Positions 7,946 to 16,029 of a stretch of DNA of 16,069 bases are shown here, in pieces. The stretch is from CAZDCD01 sp964503885. GTDB taxonomy: Bacteria; Bacteroidota; Bacteroidia; Bacteroidales; UBA10428. A program made the translations under genes and the position numbers. The stretch is from positions 1 to 16,069 of the forward strand of contig CAZDCD010000043.1 in NCBI GenBank assembly GCA_964503885.1, in the 5' to 3' direction. The stretch's first letter is position 1; the number at the start of each line of letters is the position of its first letter. A model generated the notes under the pieces. That model saw only the letters and a program-made list of their open reading frames with translations, ran no database searches and was not told where the DNA came from.

Positions 7946-8416
7946 CTAGATAAGGGGATCTCTTTCGGACAATTCGGTATACGTAGGAATATCGGCCAGA
8001 AATGTATACCTGCCTATTTCAAAATCAACTTTGCAACAATAATGTTTCAGGCCGTTCGATACGATCAGGTATGGCGCCTTAATCTGAATATTGTACCGGT
8101 AAACCTGGTCAAATGTCTTCTGGCTTATATGAACCCTGGGCGATTTCAGTTCAATAACCAGTACCGGAAAGCCTGTTTTTGAAAAAATCACTGCGTCGCA
8201 TCTTTTTGAGAGCCGGTTTAATCTGAATTCGTGTTCGACAGAGATCAGCGCAGAAGGATATCCTTTCTCTTGCACCAGGAATTTCAAAAAGTTCTGTCTC
8301 ACCCATTCTTCAGGCGTAAGACGAACGTACTTCTTCCTGAACACATCCAGGATCAGACGCTGATTATCAACATTACGGTACCTGAACCGGTAAGTGGGAA
8401 GGTTTAGATCGGTCAT
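7946..8416 (-). CDS. Stand-alone PD-(D/E)XK nuclease-fold protein (HsdR N-terminal-like)
   Basis: A protein of 156 residues from the ATG at 8416 (another ATG at 8422). Upstream extension to 8539 would run over the promoter region and into holA, so I reject it. The protein resembles the N-terminal domain of type I restriction R subunits (HSDR_N_2 type). It has TPEEWVRQ near residues 34-41, then Asp74 (RCDAVIF) and Glu89-x-Lys91 (VIELKSP), which together form a PD-(D/E)XK-like core, then a conserved Q..RYN and LIVSNG..HYCC segment. It has no helicase domain, and no hsdM or hsdS is near, so this is not a restriction system. From memory, a gene of this type sits beside holA in many Bacteroidota. 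Its function is unknown. A role in DNA repair or replication is only inference from the fold and neighbour. Confidence 0.88.
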   Translation of the reverse strand: MTDLNLPTYRFRYRNVDNQRLILDVFRKKYVRLTPEEWVRQNFLKFLVQEKGYPSALISVEHEFRLNRLSKRCDAVIFSKTGFPVLVIELKSPRVHISQKTFDQVYRYNIQIKAPYLIVSNGLKHYCCKVDFEIGRYTFLADIPTYTELSERDPLI

Positions 8417-8436
8417 CCGCATAAAAAATACATCAG

Positions 8437-8444
8437 CAAATATA
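8437..8444 (-). promoter_or_regulatory. Candidate -7 box (TATATTTG, - strand) for the HsdR_N-like gene
   Basis: Read on the - strand, 8444 to 8437 is TATATTTG, matching TAnnTTTG. It lies 14 to 20 bases before the ATGs at 8422 and 8416, which supports the internal start. No TTG is found at the correct upstream distance. Confidence 0.35.
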
Positions 8445-8488
8445 ACAACGTAAGTAAACCGGATATACCATTTACCGGATAAATCATT

Positions 8489-8496
8489 TAATTTTG
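8489..8496 (+). promoter_or_regulatory. Candidate -7 box (TAATTTTG) for holA
   Basis: TAATTTTG matches TAnnTTTG and ends 28 bases before the holA ATG, a sensible leader length. A clear -33 TTG is absent. With the - strand box at 8437-8444 it would make the 8423-8524 gap a divergent promoter region. Confidence 0.4.
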
Positions 8497-8524
8497 TAAT
8501 CTTTGCAGGGTTGAAAGCACTCTT

Positions 8525-9538
8525 ATGACCTACGAACAAATACTGGAAGAACTGAAAACCAAAAAATACCGTCCGATCTATTTCCTGATGGGTGAAGAGC
8601 CTTATTTTATCGATCAGGTTTCAAATTATATCGAAAAGAATGTTCTCACCGATTCCGAGAAATCATTTAACCAGACGGTAGTGTATGGGAATGACATTGA
8701 CATCGGAAACCTCTCGAATACCGCCCGCAGGTATCCTATGATGGCTGAGCATCAGGTCGTAATCGTTAAAGAAGCACAAAACCTTAAGAATATCGATGAC
8801 CTGATCTACTATGCAGAACACCCCTTAACATCAACCATACTGGTGGTTAACTACAAATACAAAAAACTTGATAAACGAAAAAAACTGCATGCTGCACTTG
8901 TAAAAAACGGCATCGTTTTTGAATCGAATAAGCTTTATGAAAGCCAGGTTCCCGACTGGATCACATCGTATCTTAAAAGCCGGGGATTTTCTATTCAACC
9001 TGCAGCGGCAATGATGCTTACCGAGTATCTCGGATCGGATCTGGGTAAAATTGTCAATGAGCTGGAAAAGCTTATCATAGCTATGCCGGCGGGTGATAAA
9101 TCAGTTACCAGTGTTCATATTGAAAAAAATATCGGTATAAGCAAGGATTACAATACGTTTGAGCTGCACAATGCCCTCGTTGCAAAAGATGTGTTGAAAG
9201 CCAACAGGATCGTGAACCATTTCGACAGGAATCCTAAAAACAATCCCCTGTTGCTTACCCTTTCATCATTGTATTATTTTTTCTCAAAAATTCTGCATTA
9301 CCATGGTCTGAAAGACAGGTCCAGACAAAATGCCGCCGCTGCCCTGAAGATCAATCCGTATTTTGTACCCGAGTATCAGAAAGCCGCGCAGATCTATTCG
9401 CAGCAACAGGTAATGCAGGTCATATCATATCTCAGGGAGTACGACCTGAAATCCAAAGGGATCGGTAACCTGTCAGCCACAGACGGCGACTTGTTGAAAG
9501 AACTGGTTTACAGGATTATACATATTAATAATCGTTAA
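8525..9538 (+). CDS. holA: DNA polymerase III, delta subunit (clamp loader)
   Basis: A 337-residue cytoplasmic protein, the usual size for HolA (about 340). The N-terminus has the family pattern YRPIYFLMGEEPYFIDQV, followed by the AAA+-like fold with VVIVKEAQNL and TSTILVVNYK strands. The Walker A loop is not functional, as expected for delta. The C-terminal half is helical (FELHNALVAKD, NPLLLTLSSLYYFFSKI) and matches the collar domain. It opens the beta sliding clamp during clamp loading. The ATG start is clear. A rhomboid gene follows after 12 bases and is probably co-transcribed. A nuclease-fold gene diverges upstream. Confidence 0.95.
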   Translation: MTYEQILEELKTKKYRPIYFLMGEEPYFIDQVSNYIEKNVLTDSEKSFNQTVVYGNDIDIGNLSNTARRYPMMAEHQVVIVKEAQNLKNIDDLIYYAEHPLTSTILVVNYKYKKLDKRKKLHAALVKNGIVFESNKLYESQVPDWITSYLKSRGFSIQPAAAMMLTEYLGSDLGKIVNELEKLIIAMPAGDKSVTSVHIEKNIGISKDYNTFELHNALVAKDVLKANRIVNHFDRNPKNNPLLLTLSSLYYFFSKILHYHGLKDRSRQNAAAALKINPYFVPEYQKAAQIYSQQQVMQVISYLREYDLKSKGIGNLSATDGDLLKELVYRIIHINNR

Positions 9539-9550
9539 AATCGCATTAAA

Positions 9551-10174
9551 ATGACCATAATACTGATCATAATTACAGCGTTGATCTCGATTGCAGCGTT
9601 CAATAACGAAACGTTGTTTTCAAGACTTCAATTCAATGCTTACCAGATTTACCACAGAAGGGAATGGTACAGGCTTATCTCACACGGCTTTTTGCATGCC
9701 AACTGGATGCATCTGATCGTGAATATGCTCGTATTGTTCATGTTCGGAACTGCAGCAGAAAAATGGCTGGCACAGCTTGAATACCAGGAAATCATCAGCA
9801 TGCATAAGCTTGTATATGTCCTTTTCTATATCATGGCCATTGTGATCGCATCATTGGTAAGCCTTGTCAGGCATAAGGAAGACATATGGTATAATTCGGT
9901 GGGCGCTTCCGGTGCAGTTTCTGCAGTGCTGTTCTTCAATATTTTTTTTAACCCCTGGGAGAAGCTATATGTATACGCCCTGATACCGGTTCCCGGAATT
10001 GTACTCGGAGGGCTATACCTCATCTATTCACAGGTCATGAGCCGGAGAAATGTAGACAATATCAATCACGATGCTCATTTTGTAGGAGCAGTTTTTGGAT
10101 TTTTGTTTCCGCTGTTCCTGAACATCAGGCTTATCAACCATTTCATTTCAGAACTGCTGAAGTTGTCGAATTGA
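9551..10174 (+). CDS. Rhomboid-family intramembrane serine protease
   Basis: A 207-residue polytopic membrane protein with about six hydrophobic segments, a minimal bacterial rhomboid. The active-site serine is Ser120 in GASG (residues 118-121). The catalytic histidine is His176 in the last helices (NHDAHFVGA). A HANWMH..N motif (His49, His54, Asn58) gives the oxyanion-side residues. Both dyad residues are present, so it should be an active protease rather than a pseudoprotease. Its substrate is unknown. It starts 12 bases after holA and is likely in the same operon, although no functional link to the clamp loader is evident. Confidence 0.92.
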   Translation: MTIILIIITALISIAAFNNETLFSRLQFNAYQIYHRREWYRLISHGFLHANWMHLIVNMLVLFMFGTAAEKWLAQLEYQEIISMHKLVYVLFYIMAIVIASLVSLVRHKEDIWYNSVGASGAVSAVLFFNIFFNPWEKLYVYALIPVPGIVLGGLYLIYSQVMSRRNVDNINHDAHFVGAVFGFLFPLFLNIRLINHFISELLKLSN

Positions 10175-10215
10175 TTTTTGAGGAAATCATGAGCTAAAAA
10201 GTTGACCTGCTGATC

Positions 10216-11085
10216 ATGTCCATGAAAACCTTAACCACATATGTTTGCCTGAACGGTGAATATGTAAAGGCAGATGACCTTTCTTTAGGTGCCTCAAACC
10301 GGGCATTCCTCTACGGGGACGGATTGTTTGAAACCATGCATACCAACGGTACAATTCCGCAGTTCATCGAATACCATATTGACCGGCTTGTTACCGGAAT
10401 GCATTCATTAAAAATGCAGATCCCCTCTAACTTCACGGTTGAATATTTTACCAGGCATATCGGGGGTGTGCTTACCCGCAATAAATCATTTATGGGGGCG
10501 CGGGTTCGCATCACCGTATTCAGGAATCAGGGAGGTTTTTATACACCCGAGACGAACGAATCCTCGTTTCTCATTACAAGTTCTGTACTCGATAACGATA
10601 AATATGTCCTGAATCCGCAGGGATATTCGGTGGATATCTTTCAGGAAATAAGAAAACCCGTGAACAGGCTTTCCACGGTAAAATCGATCAGCGCCCCGAT
10701 ATATGTGATGGCCGGAATTTTTAAATCTGAAAATAAGCTCGATGAATGCATTATCCTCAACGAAAAAGGGAGAATAATCGAATCAATAAGTTCAAATATC
10801 TTCCTGGTAAAAGACAATTCCATGTTCACTCCGGCACTATCCGAAGGATGTCTTCCCGGAGTGATGCGAAAAGTTCTGATAAACCATATTGCACCTCAAA
10901 CCGGCATACCTGTGACTGAAGTAAAACCAGGCATAAATGATCTTTTTAATGCCGATGAGATTTTTCTTACCAATGCAATTCACGGAATCAGGTGGGTACT
11001 CGCGTTCAGGAAGAAAAGGTATTACAATAAAATGTCCAGGGAGCTCATATCATCGCTGAACAAGCTGGCATTCAGGAATGATTAG
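10216..11085 (+). CDS. Class IV PLP-dependent aminotransferase / lyase (PabC- or BCAT-like)
   Basis: A 289-residue fold-type IV PLP enzyme. It opens with the typical NGEYV and the FLYGDGLFETM motif (about residues 31-41). The catalytic lysine is Lys156 (STVKS). Glu189 (GRIIES), Ser193-Asn194 (SSNIF) and Thr252-Asn253 (FLTNA) fit the PLP-binding positions, and the EGCLPGVMR segment (about 210-218) is typical of the family. It could be aminodeoxychorismate lyase (folate pathway), a branched-chain or a D-amino-acid aminotransferase. Length and motifs fit PabC best, but I cannot decide. The gene starts 41 bases after the rhomboid gene, and its TAG stop overlaps that of the convergent yqgE gene. 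Confidence 0.9.
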   Translation: MSMKTLTTYVCLNGEYVKADDLSLGASNRAFLYGDGLFETMHTNGTIPQFIEYHIDRLVTGMHSLKMQIPSNFTVEYFTRHIGGVLTRNKSFMGARVRITVFRNQGGFYTPETNESSFLITSSVLDNDKYVLNPQGYSVDIFQEIRKPVNRLSTVKSISAPIYVMAGIFKSENKLDECIILNEKGRIIESISSNIFLVKDNSMFTPALSEGCLPGVMRKVLINHIAPQTGIPVTEVKPGINDLFNADEIFLTNAIHGIRWVLAFRKKRYYNKMSRELISSLNKLAFRND

Positions 11086-11669
11086 TTCATTTGCGGATTT
11101 TCAGGAAAGTTTGACCACATCTCATACTTTTTGCCTAATCTTTTTAACGTGGTCTTCCATTTGTGTCTGTTCATGGGAGCCATAATCTCCTGCGGATCTA
11201 TATCCGAAACCACCCATGAGTTGTCTGCAAGTTCATTATCGAGCTGATCAGGATGCCATCCCGAATAACCCAGAAAAAAACGTACATTATCCTTATTCAG
11301 GTTGCCCGACTCCACCAGTTTTTTGATGACTTCAAAATCACCACCCCAGAAAATATTTGACAGCACATTCACGCTGTTTGGTATAATATCGCCCAGAGTA
11401 TGCAGGTAATGCAAGGTATTTGTGTTCACCGGGCCGCCGATTGAAACCAGTGCGTCAGTCCGTGGGAAACCTTCCATAACCTCATCAACCCGGAGGTTAA
11501 CAGGTTTGTTCAAAACAAAACCAACTGTTCCCTCAGCGGAATGTTCGGTCAACAGCACTATAGATCGCTTAAAATAATTATCCTGCAGAAACGGTTCTGA
11601 GATCAGAATTTTGCCCTTTGACGGAGCAATGGCATTTTCAGGATCAAAAAAATTATAATCAAGATCCAT
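11082..11669 (-). CDS. yqgE: YqgE/AlgH family protein (UPF0301)
   Basis: 195 residues from the ATG at 11669. An upstream in-frame TTG at 11681 adds only four residues and is less likely. Family signatures are clear: GKILISEPFLQDNYFKRSIVLL near the N-terminus, then GTVGFVLNKP, the GGPV segment, and FFLGYSGWHPDQLDNEL in the second half. Cytoplasmic. The biochemical role of the family is not firmly established, though AlgH in Pseudomonas was linked to alginate regulation. It converges with the class IV PLP enzyme gene and diverges from nhaC across a 117-base AT-rich gap. Confidence 0.94.
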   Translation of the reverse strand: MDLDYNFFDPENAIAPSKGKILISEPFLQDNYFKRSIVLLTEHSAEGTVGFVLNKPVNLRVDEVMEGFPRTDALVSIGGPVNTNTLHYLHTLGDIIPNSVNVLSNIFWGGDFEVIKKLVESGNLNKDNVRFFLGYSGWHPDQLDNELADNSWVVSDIDPQEIMAPMNRHKWKTTLKRLGKKYEMWSNFPENPQMN

Positions 11670-11694
11670 TACCTGATACAATAATCGTTGTAAA

Positions 11695-11702
11695 CAAATT
11701 TA
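11695..11702 (-). promoter_or_regulatory. Candidate -7 box (TAAATTTG, - strand) for yqgE
   Basis: Read on the - strand, 11702 to 11695 is TAAATTTG, matching TAnnTTTG, 25 bases before the ATG at 11669. No correctly spaced TTG is present upstream. No comparable box is seen for the divergent nhaC gene in the rest of the gap. Confidence 0.4.
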
Positions 11703-11786
11703 TAATAAATTCAACGAAAAAACCCCGAATAAATTTTTAATTAATCGTATATTGAAAAAATTTCAGCCTGTTCGTTTTCTCAACTC

Positions 11787-13253
11787 ATGGATATGGAAAA
11801 CAACCAATCGCCAACTTTGTTTCAGGCCTTTGTCCCCATTATTTTCCTGATCATCCTCCTATCCCTTAACGTCATTATCTTCAAAGACGATACGTTGTCG
11901 GGATCGAACCAGATCGTTTTATTAATGGCGGCCGCAGTGGCCGGGATCATCGCCTTCAGACAAAAAAAGAGCTGGAATAAAATAAGCGGAGCCATTGTAA
12001 CCAGTATCGAGACAGCCATGCCGTCGATACTTATCCTCCTGATGATCGGCTCATTAAGCGGAACCTGGCTTATCAGCGGTATTGTTCCTGCCATGATCTT
12101 TTACGGCATAAAAATCATCAATCCCGTCATATTTCTGTTTACAGCCCTTGTGGTTTCAAGCCTTGTGTCCCTGGCTACCGGAAGCTCATGGTCAACTATT
12201 GCCACTATTGGTATTGCCCTGCTTGGAATAGGAAGGGCGCTGGGCATATACGAAGGTCTCGTGGCCGGAGCCATAATCTCGGGAGCTTACTTCGGGGACA
12301 AAATGTCGCCGCTTTCTGACACCACTAATCTTGCACCTGCCGTTGCAGGCACCGATCTGTTTACTCACGTGCGCTACATGGTGTATACCACAGGCCCCAC
12401 CATGATCCTCACCATGATCATTTTCCTGGTCATCGGGTTTACAGCCAGATTCAATGTTGTTGAAACCAATGTCAGGGAAGTGATAACCACCATACAGTCC
12501 ACCTTTGTCATTAATCCTTTGCTTCTGCTTGTTCCGGTATTGCTGATCATTGTGATCATAAAAAAGGTGCCCGCTTTGCCGGCATTGCTCATCGGAACGT
12601 TACTGGGAGCTCTGGCTGCACTTATATTCCAGCCTCAGCTGATCAGTACACTGATTCCTGAAGGAATGGGAAAATGGATGGGCGGATACAAGGTGATCAT
12701 ACAGGCCATGTTTGGAAATACGGCGATCAATACAGGCAGTAAAACCCTTAACGAGCTGTTCAATTCAAGCGGGATGGCCGGGATGCTCGATACCGTATGG
12801 CTTATCATTTCGGCAATGGTTTTCGGAGGCGCCATGGAGGCCGCCGGACTTCTTACCAGGATAACCATGGCAATCATTTCATTTGCAAAATCCACGGGCT
12901 CGCTGATCGCTTCTACGCTTGCAACCTGTATTTTTTTCAACCTCACGGCATCAGACCAGTATATTTCCATTCTGGTTCCCGGACGTATGTTTGCCAAAAC
13001 TTACCGTGAAAGAGGACTGAAACCCGAAGTGCTGAGCCGGTCCCTTGAAGATGCAGGAACGCTTACGTCGGTGCTTGTTCCGTGGAATACATGCGGGGCA
13101 ACTCAGGCCAGGGTACTCGGTGTTCCTACGCTCACCTACCTGCCTTATTGTTTCTTTAACCTGATCAATCCGGTTGTTTCAGTGACCATCGCCTATGCCA
13201 ACTATAAAATACGAAGGATCACAACCGAGGAAAGTGAACCCGTTACCAGTTAA
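11787..13253 (+). CDS. nhaC: NhaC-family Na+/H+ antiporter
   Basis: A 488-residue polytopic inner-membrane transporter, hydrophobic throughout, with about ten or more membrane segments. Diagnostic NhaC motifs are TGSSWSTIATIGIALLGIG (about 131-149) and GAYFGDKMSPLSDTTNLAPA (about 166-185), with WNTCGATQ..VLGVPT in the C-terminal part. The family exchanges Na+ for H+. Some members exchange organic acids (MleN, malate/lactate), so the exact substrate is open. It has its own upstream gap, and its TAA stop overlaps that of the convergent aguA in the palindrome TTAA. Any tie to agmatine metabolism is not shown. Confidence 0.94.
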   Translation: MDMENNQSPTLFQAFVPIIFLIILLSLNVIIFKDDTLSGSNQIVLLMAAAVAGIIAFRQKKSWNKISGAIVTSIETAMPSILILLMIGSLSGTWLISGIVPAMIFYGIKIINPVIFLFTALVVSSLVSLATGSSWSTIATIGIALLGIGRALGIYEGLVAGAIISGAYFGDKMSPLSDTTNLAPAVAGTDLFTHVRYMVYTTGPTMILTMIIFLVIGFTARFNVVETNVREVITTIQSTFVINPLLLLVPVLLIIVIIKKVPALPALLIGTLLGALAALIFQPQLISTLIPEGMGKWMGGYKVIIQAMFGNTAINTGSKTLNELFNSSGMAGMLDTVWLIISAMVFGGAMEAAGLLTRITMAIISFAKSTGSLIASTLATCIFFNLTASDQYISILVPGRMFAKTYRERGLKPEVLSRSLEDAGTLTSVLVPWNTCGATQARVLGVPTLTYLPYCFFNLINPVVSVTIAYANYKIRRITTEESEPVTS

Positions 13254-14293
13254 ACAGCCGGTTCCTGCTGGGTCAGGCAATGAAAACTTCCGAATCCCCA
13301 TACCAGGGCGTTTGATTCGATCGGTTCGATCTTCCTGCCGGGAAACAGTAAGCTGAGGATATTCAGAGCAATTTCATCATTTCTGCAGTTAAAAACGGGA
13401 ACTATAACAGCATTGTTGGCAATATAAAAATTGGCATATGAAGCAGGCAAACGCCGGTTGTTATAAAAAACCGGATCGGGCATGGGAATTTCAACGATCT
13501 CAGGCGGCCGGCCATCAGGCATGCGAAGGGTTTTTAGCATGTTTAGATTGCGTTTCAGGGGATCGTGATTGACATCGCCCCTGTCAGGTTCTACCATAGT
13601 TACAACCTTATTTTCTGATACAAAACGGGTTATGTTATCTATATGGCCATTGGTATCGTCGCCTGCAATACTGCCGTCGAGCCACAGCACCCGGTTTACT
13701 CCATAGAATTCTTCTAAGTACCATTCAATCTTGTGCTGCCCCAGATGGGGATTCCGGTTTTTATCCAGCAGGCAGGAACGGGTGGTAAGCAATGTTCCGT
13801 TCCCGTTGAGTTCCACGCTTCCCCCTTCCATCACAATTCCCGGACGAAACAATGGAAAACGGTAATGACGGGCAATCAACCCCGCGATTGCATTATCATT
13901 CTTAAACGCGTATTTGTTTCCCCAGGCATTGAATTCCCAGTCTACGACAATTTTCTTTTTTTCTTCCTCAGCATCCCTTCTGATCAGAAATGCCGGTCCG
14001 TGATCCCTGCACCACACATCATCGGACGGGTGTTCAAAGAACTCCACAGCTTCGAGGGGAATGCCATAACATTCAATAAGCTTATGGATTTTCTGCATGG
14101 CAGTTGCATCATGAACATTTATCCTGACCTTTTCGGCTGGCGACAGAATTTTTACCATTTTCATAAAAGCGTCTGTTGCTTCATCCAGTATACCGGGGAA
14201 TGAATCTTCATGATATGGAAATGTCAGCCAGGTGGCTTCATGCTTCTCCCATTCAGCAGGAAAGTGATACCCGAGTTCTTTGGGTGTGTCCAT
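13250..14293 (-). CDS. aguA: Agmatine deiminase
   Basis: A 347-residue guanidino-modifying enzyme (PAD_porph family) that hydrolyses agmatine to N-carbamoylputrescine and ammonia. Visible catalytic features are Asp97 in WCRDHGP, the EGGSVELNG element (Glu156), His217 and Asp219 in NGHIDN, and the nucleophile Cys339 in FHCLTQQEP. There is no signal peptide, which favours cytoplasmic AguA over secreted peptidylarginine deiminases. It starts three bases after the stop of aguB and is surely co-transcribed with it. The two together yield putrescine. Arginine decarboxylase, which would make the agmatine, is not in the window. Confidence 0.95.
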   Translation of the reverse strand: MDTPKELGYHFPAEWEKHEATWLTFPYHEDSFPGILDEATDAFMKMVKILSPAEKVRINVHDATAMQKIHKLIECYGIPLEAVEFFEHPSDDVWCRDHGPAFLIRRDAEEEKKKIVVDWEFNAWGNKYAFKNDNAIAGLIARHYRFPLFRPGIVMEGGSVELNGNGTLLTTRSCLLDKNRNPHLGQHKIEWYLEEFYGVNRVLWLDGSIAGDDTNGHIDNITRFVSENKVVTMVEPDRGDVNHDPLKRNLNMLKTLRMPDGRPPEIVEIPMPDPVFYNNRRLPASYANFYIANNAVIVPVFNCRNDEIALNILSLLFPGRKIEPIESNALVWGFGSFHCLTQQEPAV

Positions 14294-14296
14294 GGA

Positions 14297-15166
14297 TCAG
14301 TCGATAAACCTTTTCAGGATATCCCCGTAACTGTCTATTCTCCGGTCACGCAGGAACGGCCAGGTCGTCCGGTAGTATTCAGAGGCATCAAGGTTAAGCT
14401 CCAGTATGGCCGGATCTTCTTTACCGGCAGGCGATTGGTATAAAATGGTTCCGAACGGATTGGCAATAAACGAGCTTCCCCAGAATTTGGTTCCCGCTTC
14501 GGTTCCCACACGGTTAACCGAAACAATGTGAACACCGTTTGCAATCGCATGGGCACGTTGAATGGTCTGCCATGCCTGAAGCTGTTCGGCGTTCACCGCC
14601 TCGTCCTTTTCATGAACATCCCATCCTATGGCTGTCGGAAAGAAAATAATTTCAGCTCCTGCCAGGCTTGTAATACGGGCTGCTTCGGGATACCACTGGT
14701 CCCAGCAAATAAGCACGCCAATTTTCGCATATTTCGTATCGAACGCCTGATAACCGGTATCACCAGGGGTAAAATAAAATTTTTCATAAAATCCCGGATC
14801 ATCGGGGATATGGCTTTTCCTGTAAATACCCGAAAGCGATCCGTCCGCATCGATAACGGCTGCAGTGTTGTGGTAAAGTCCCCCGGCACGTTTCTCGAAC
14901 AGTGACAGGATCAGCGCTACATCAAGTTCACGGGCAATTTTGCCGAAATGATCGGTTGTGGGTCCGGGTATGACCTCGGCAAGGCTGAAATTTCCGCGAT
15001 TTTCTTCGTGGCAAAAATAAACCGTTGCAAACAGTTCCTGCAGGCATATTACCTGTGCACCCTTATTTGCAAGCGCTCTGATAAGTTCTGAAGCCCTGGC
15101 AATGTTGGACTCTTTGTCAGTCCCACATTGCATTTGTATATACCCCGTATTCACTTTACCCGGCAT
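14297..15166 (-). CDS. aguB: N-carbamoylputrescine amidase (nitrilase superfamily)
   Basis: A 289-residue carbon-nitrogen hydrolase. The catalytic triad is Glu44 (CLQELF), Lys117 (YRKSHIPD) and Cys154 (LICWDQWYPE). The context YRKSHIPDDPGFYEKFYFTPGD and the motif FWGSSFI..P.G are typical of AguB rather than generic nitrilases. It converts N-carbamoylputrescine to putrescine, CO2 and ammonia, in the cytoplasm. It is first in a two-gene operon with aguA. A promoter of the Bacteroidota consensus lies upstream (15228-15259), giving a leader of roughly 55 bases. Confidence 0.95.
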   Translation of the reverse strand: MPGKVNTGYIQMQCGTDKESNIARASELIRALANKGAQVICLQELFATVYFCHEENRGNFSLAEVIPGPTTDHFGKIARELDVALILSLFEKRAGGLYHNTAAVIDADGSLSGIYRKSHIPDDPGFYEKFYFTPGDTGYQAFDTKYAKIGVLICWDQWYPEAARITSLAGAEIIFFPTAIGWDVHEKDEAVNAEQLQAWQTIQRAHAIANGVHIVSVNRVGTEAGTKFWGSSFIANPFGTILYQSPAGKEDPAILELNLDASEYYRTTWPFLRDRRIDSYGDILKRFID

Positions 15167-15227
15167 TTCCTGATCCTGTTAAAAAAGGTTCGGTAAAAAT
15201 CATTTTATATTGATATATTTAATACGT

Positions 15228-15259
15228 CAAAAATAATCCTATAGTACAACATTGCCAAA
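15228..15259 (-). promoter_or_regulatory. Bacteroidota-type promoter for aguBA (TTTG-N20-TATTTTTG, - strand)
   Basis: On the - strand, the -33 element TTTG is at 15259-15256, a 20-base spacer follows, and the -7 element TATTTTTG is at 15235-15228. Both elements and the spacing fit the Bacteroidota sigma factor consensus. The -33 element shares base 15259 with the ATG of the divergent methyltransferase gene, so expression of the two units may interfere. Confidence 0.6.
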
Positions 15260-15972
15260 TGAAGCATTTACGATTACGTGGAAAATTCAAAGCATACTTC
15301 TTTTTGCTGCGGCCCGACCGGATTATCCCTGCAACACTTTTTCAGTTCCTTGCCCATATTGCAGGGTTGTCGAAATGGATCGCACGACATAAAAACATTC
15401 CGTATTCCGATTTCTATAGTGCATCATTCAATTACGCGCGGCGTGAAGAATTGTTTGATTATGTGGTTGAGAAAGAAAACCTCAGCAGCAATATCGATTA
15501 CCTGGAATTCGGCGTTTCAAGGGGCACTTCATTCAGGTGGTGGACAGGAAGGATCACCGATCCCGAAGCCAGGTTCCACGGATTCGATACGTTCACCGGA
15601 TTGCCCGAGGACTGGGGCCCCTTTAAAAAAGGTGATATGGGCAACAACAATGCCCCTCCGAAAATCAGCGACAGCAGGTGCTCTTTCCATCAGGGTCTTT
15701 TTCAGCAAACCCTTCCCGGATTTCTCCGCTCATATTCTGCGGGAAAAAGAAAAGTCATTCACCTCGATGCCGACCTGTATTCTTCGACGTTATTTGTACT
15801 GACTTCACTTTCACCATATCTCAGAAAAAATGACATCCTGTTCTTCGACGAATTCAATGTACCGTTGCACGAATACAAGGCGTTTACGGAGTGGGTGAGT
15901 TCGTTTTATATTGAGTACGAGGTGCTCGGAGCGGTTAATAATTTTTACCAGACAGCCATACTTCTGAAATGA
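15259..15972 (+). CDS. Class I SAM-dependent methyltransferase (TylF / Methyltransf_24-like)
   Basis: A 237-residue protein. The SAM-binding motif I is YLEFGVSRGTS (residues 81-91), with Asp110 in FHGFDTFTGLPEDW at the end of strand 2. HLDADLYSST (168-177) and FFDEF (195-199) supply acidic residues like the metal-binding Asp cluster of TylF/MycE-type sugar O-methyltransferases. An N-terminal hydrophobic and basic stretch (about 10-35) is not a clear membrane helix. The substrate is unknown. Relatives act on sugars in secondary metabolites or surface glycans, so a role in polysaccharide decoration is possible but only inferred. The 92-base gap upstream is shared with the divergent aguB. Confidence 0.85.
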   Translation: MKHLRLRGKFKAYFFLLRPDRIIPATLFQFLAHIAGLSKWIARHKNIPYSDFYSASFNYARREELFDYVVEKENLSSNIDYLEFGVSRGTSFRWWTGRITDPEARFHGFDTFTGLPEDWGPFKKGDMGNNNAPPKISDSRCSFHQGLFQQTLPGFLRSYSAGKRKVIHLDADLYSSTLFVLTSLSPYLRKNDILFFDEFNVPLHEYKAFTEWVSSFYIEYEVLGAVNNFYQTAILLK

Positions 15973-16029
15973 CCTTAGTGGAAATATGGAATGATTGTTT
16001 TTTTGGGTAGATGATTGGTAGATCAGATG

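Noticed and set aside
7946..8416. A type I restriction-modification system
   Set aside because: Only the nuclease-like N-terminal domain is present, with no helicase motor, hsdM or hsdS nearby.
8423..8539. Longer N-terminus of the HsdR_N-like protein starting at 8539
   Set aside because: It overlaps the holA start and the AT-rich divergent promoter region, and a -7-like box at 8444-8437 lies inside it. The family-like sequence begins at the ATGs 8422/8416.
13733..14905. Several + strand open frames (13733-14203, 14210-14443, 14528-14905) opposite aguA and aguB
   Set aside because: They are shadows of two genes with intact catalytic residues and show no protein family features.
15278..15802. 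Alternative + strand frame of 174 codons inside the methyltransferase gene
   Set aside because: The other frame carries clear SAM-binding motifs, and this one has none.
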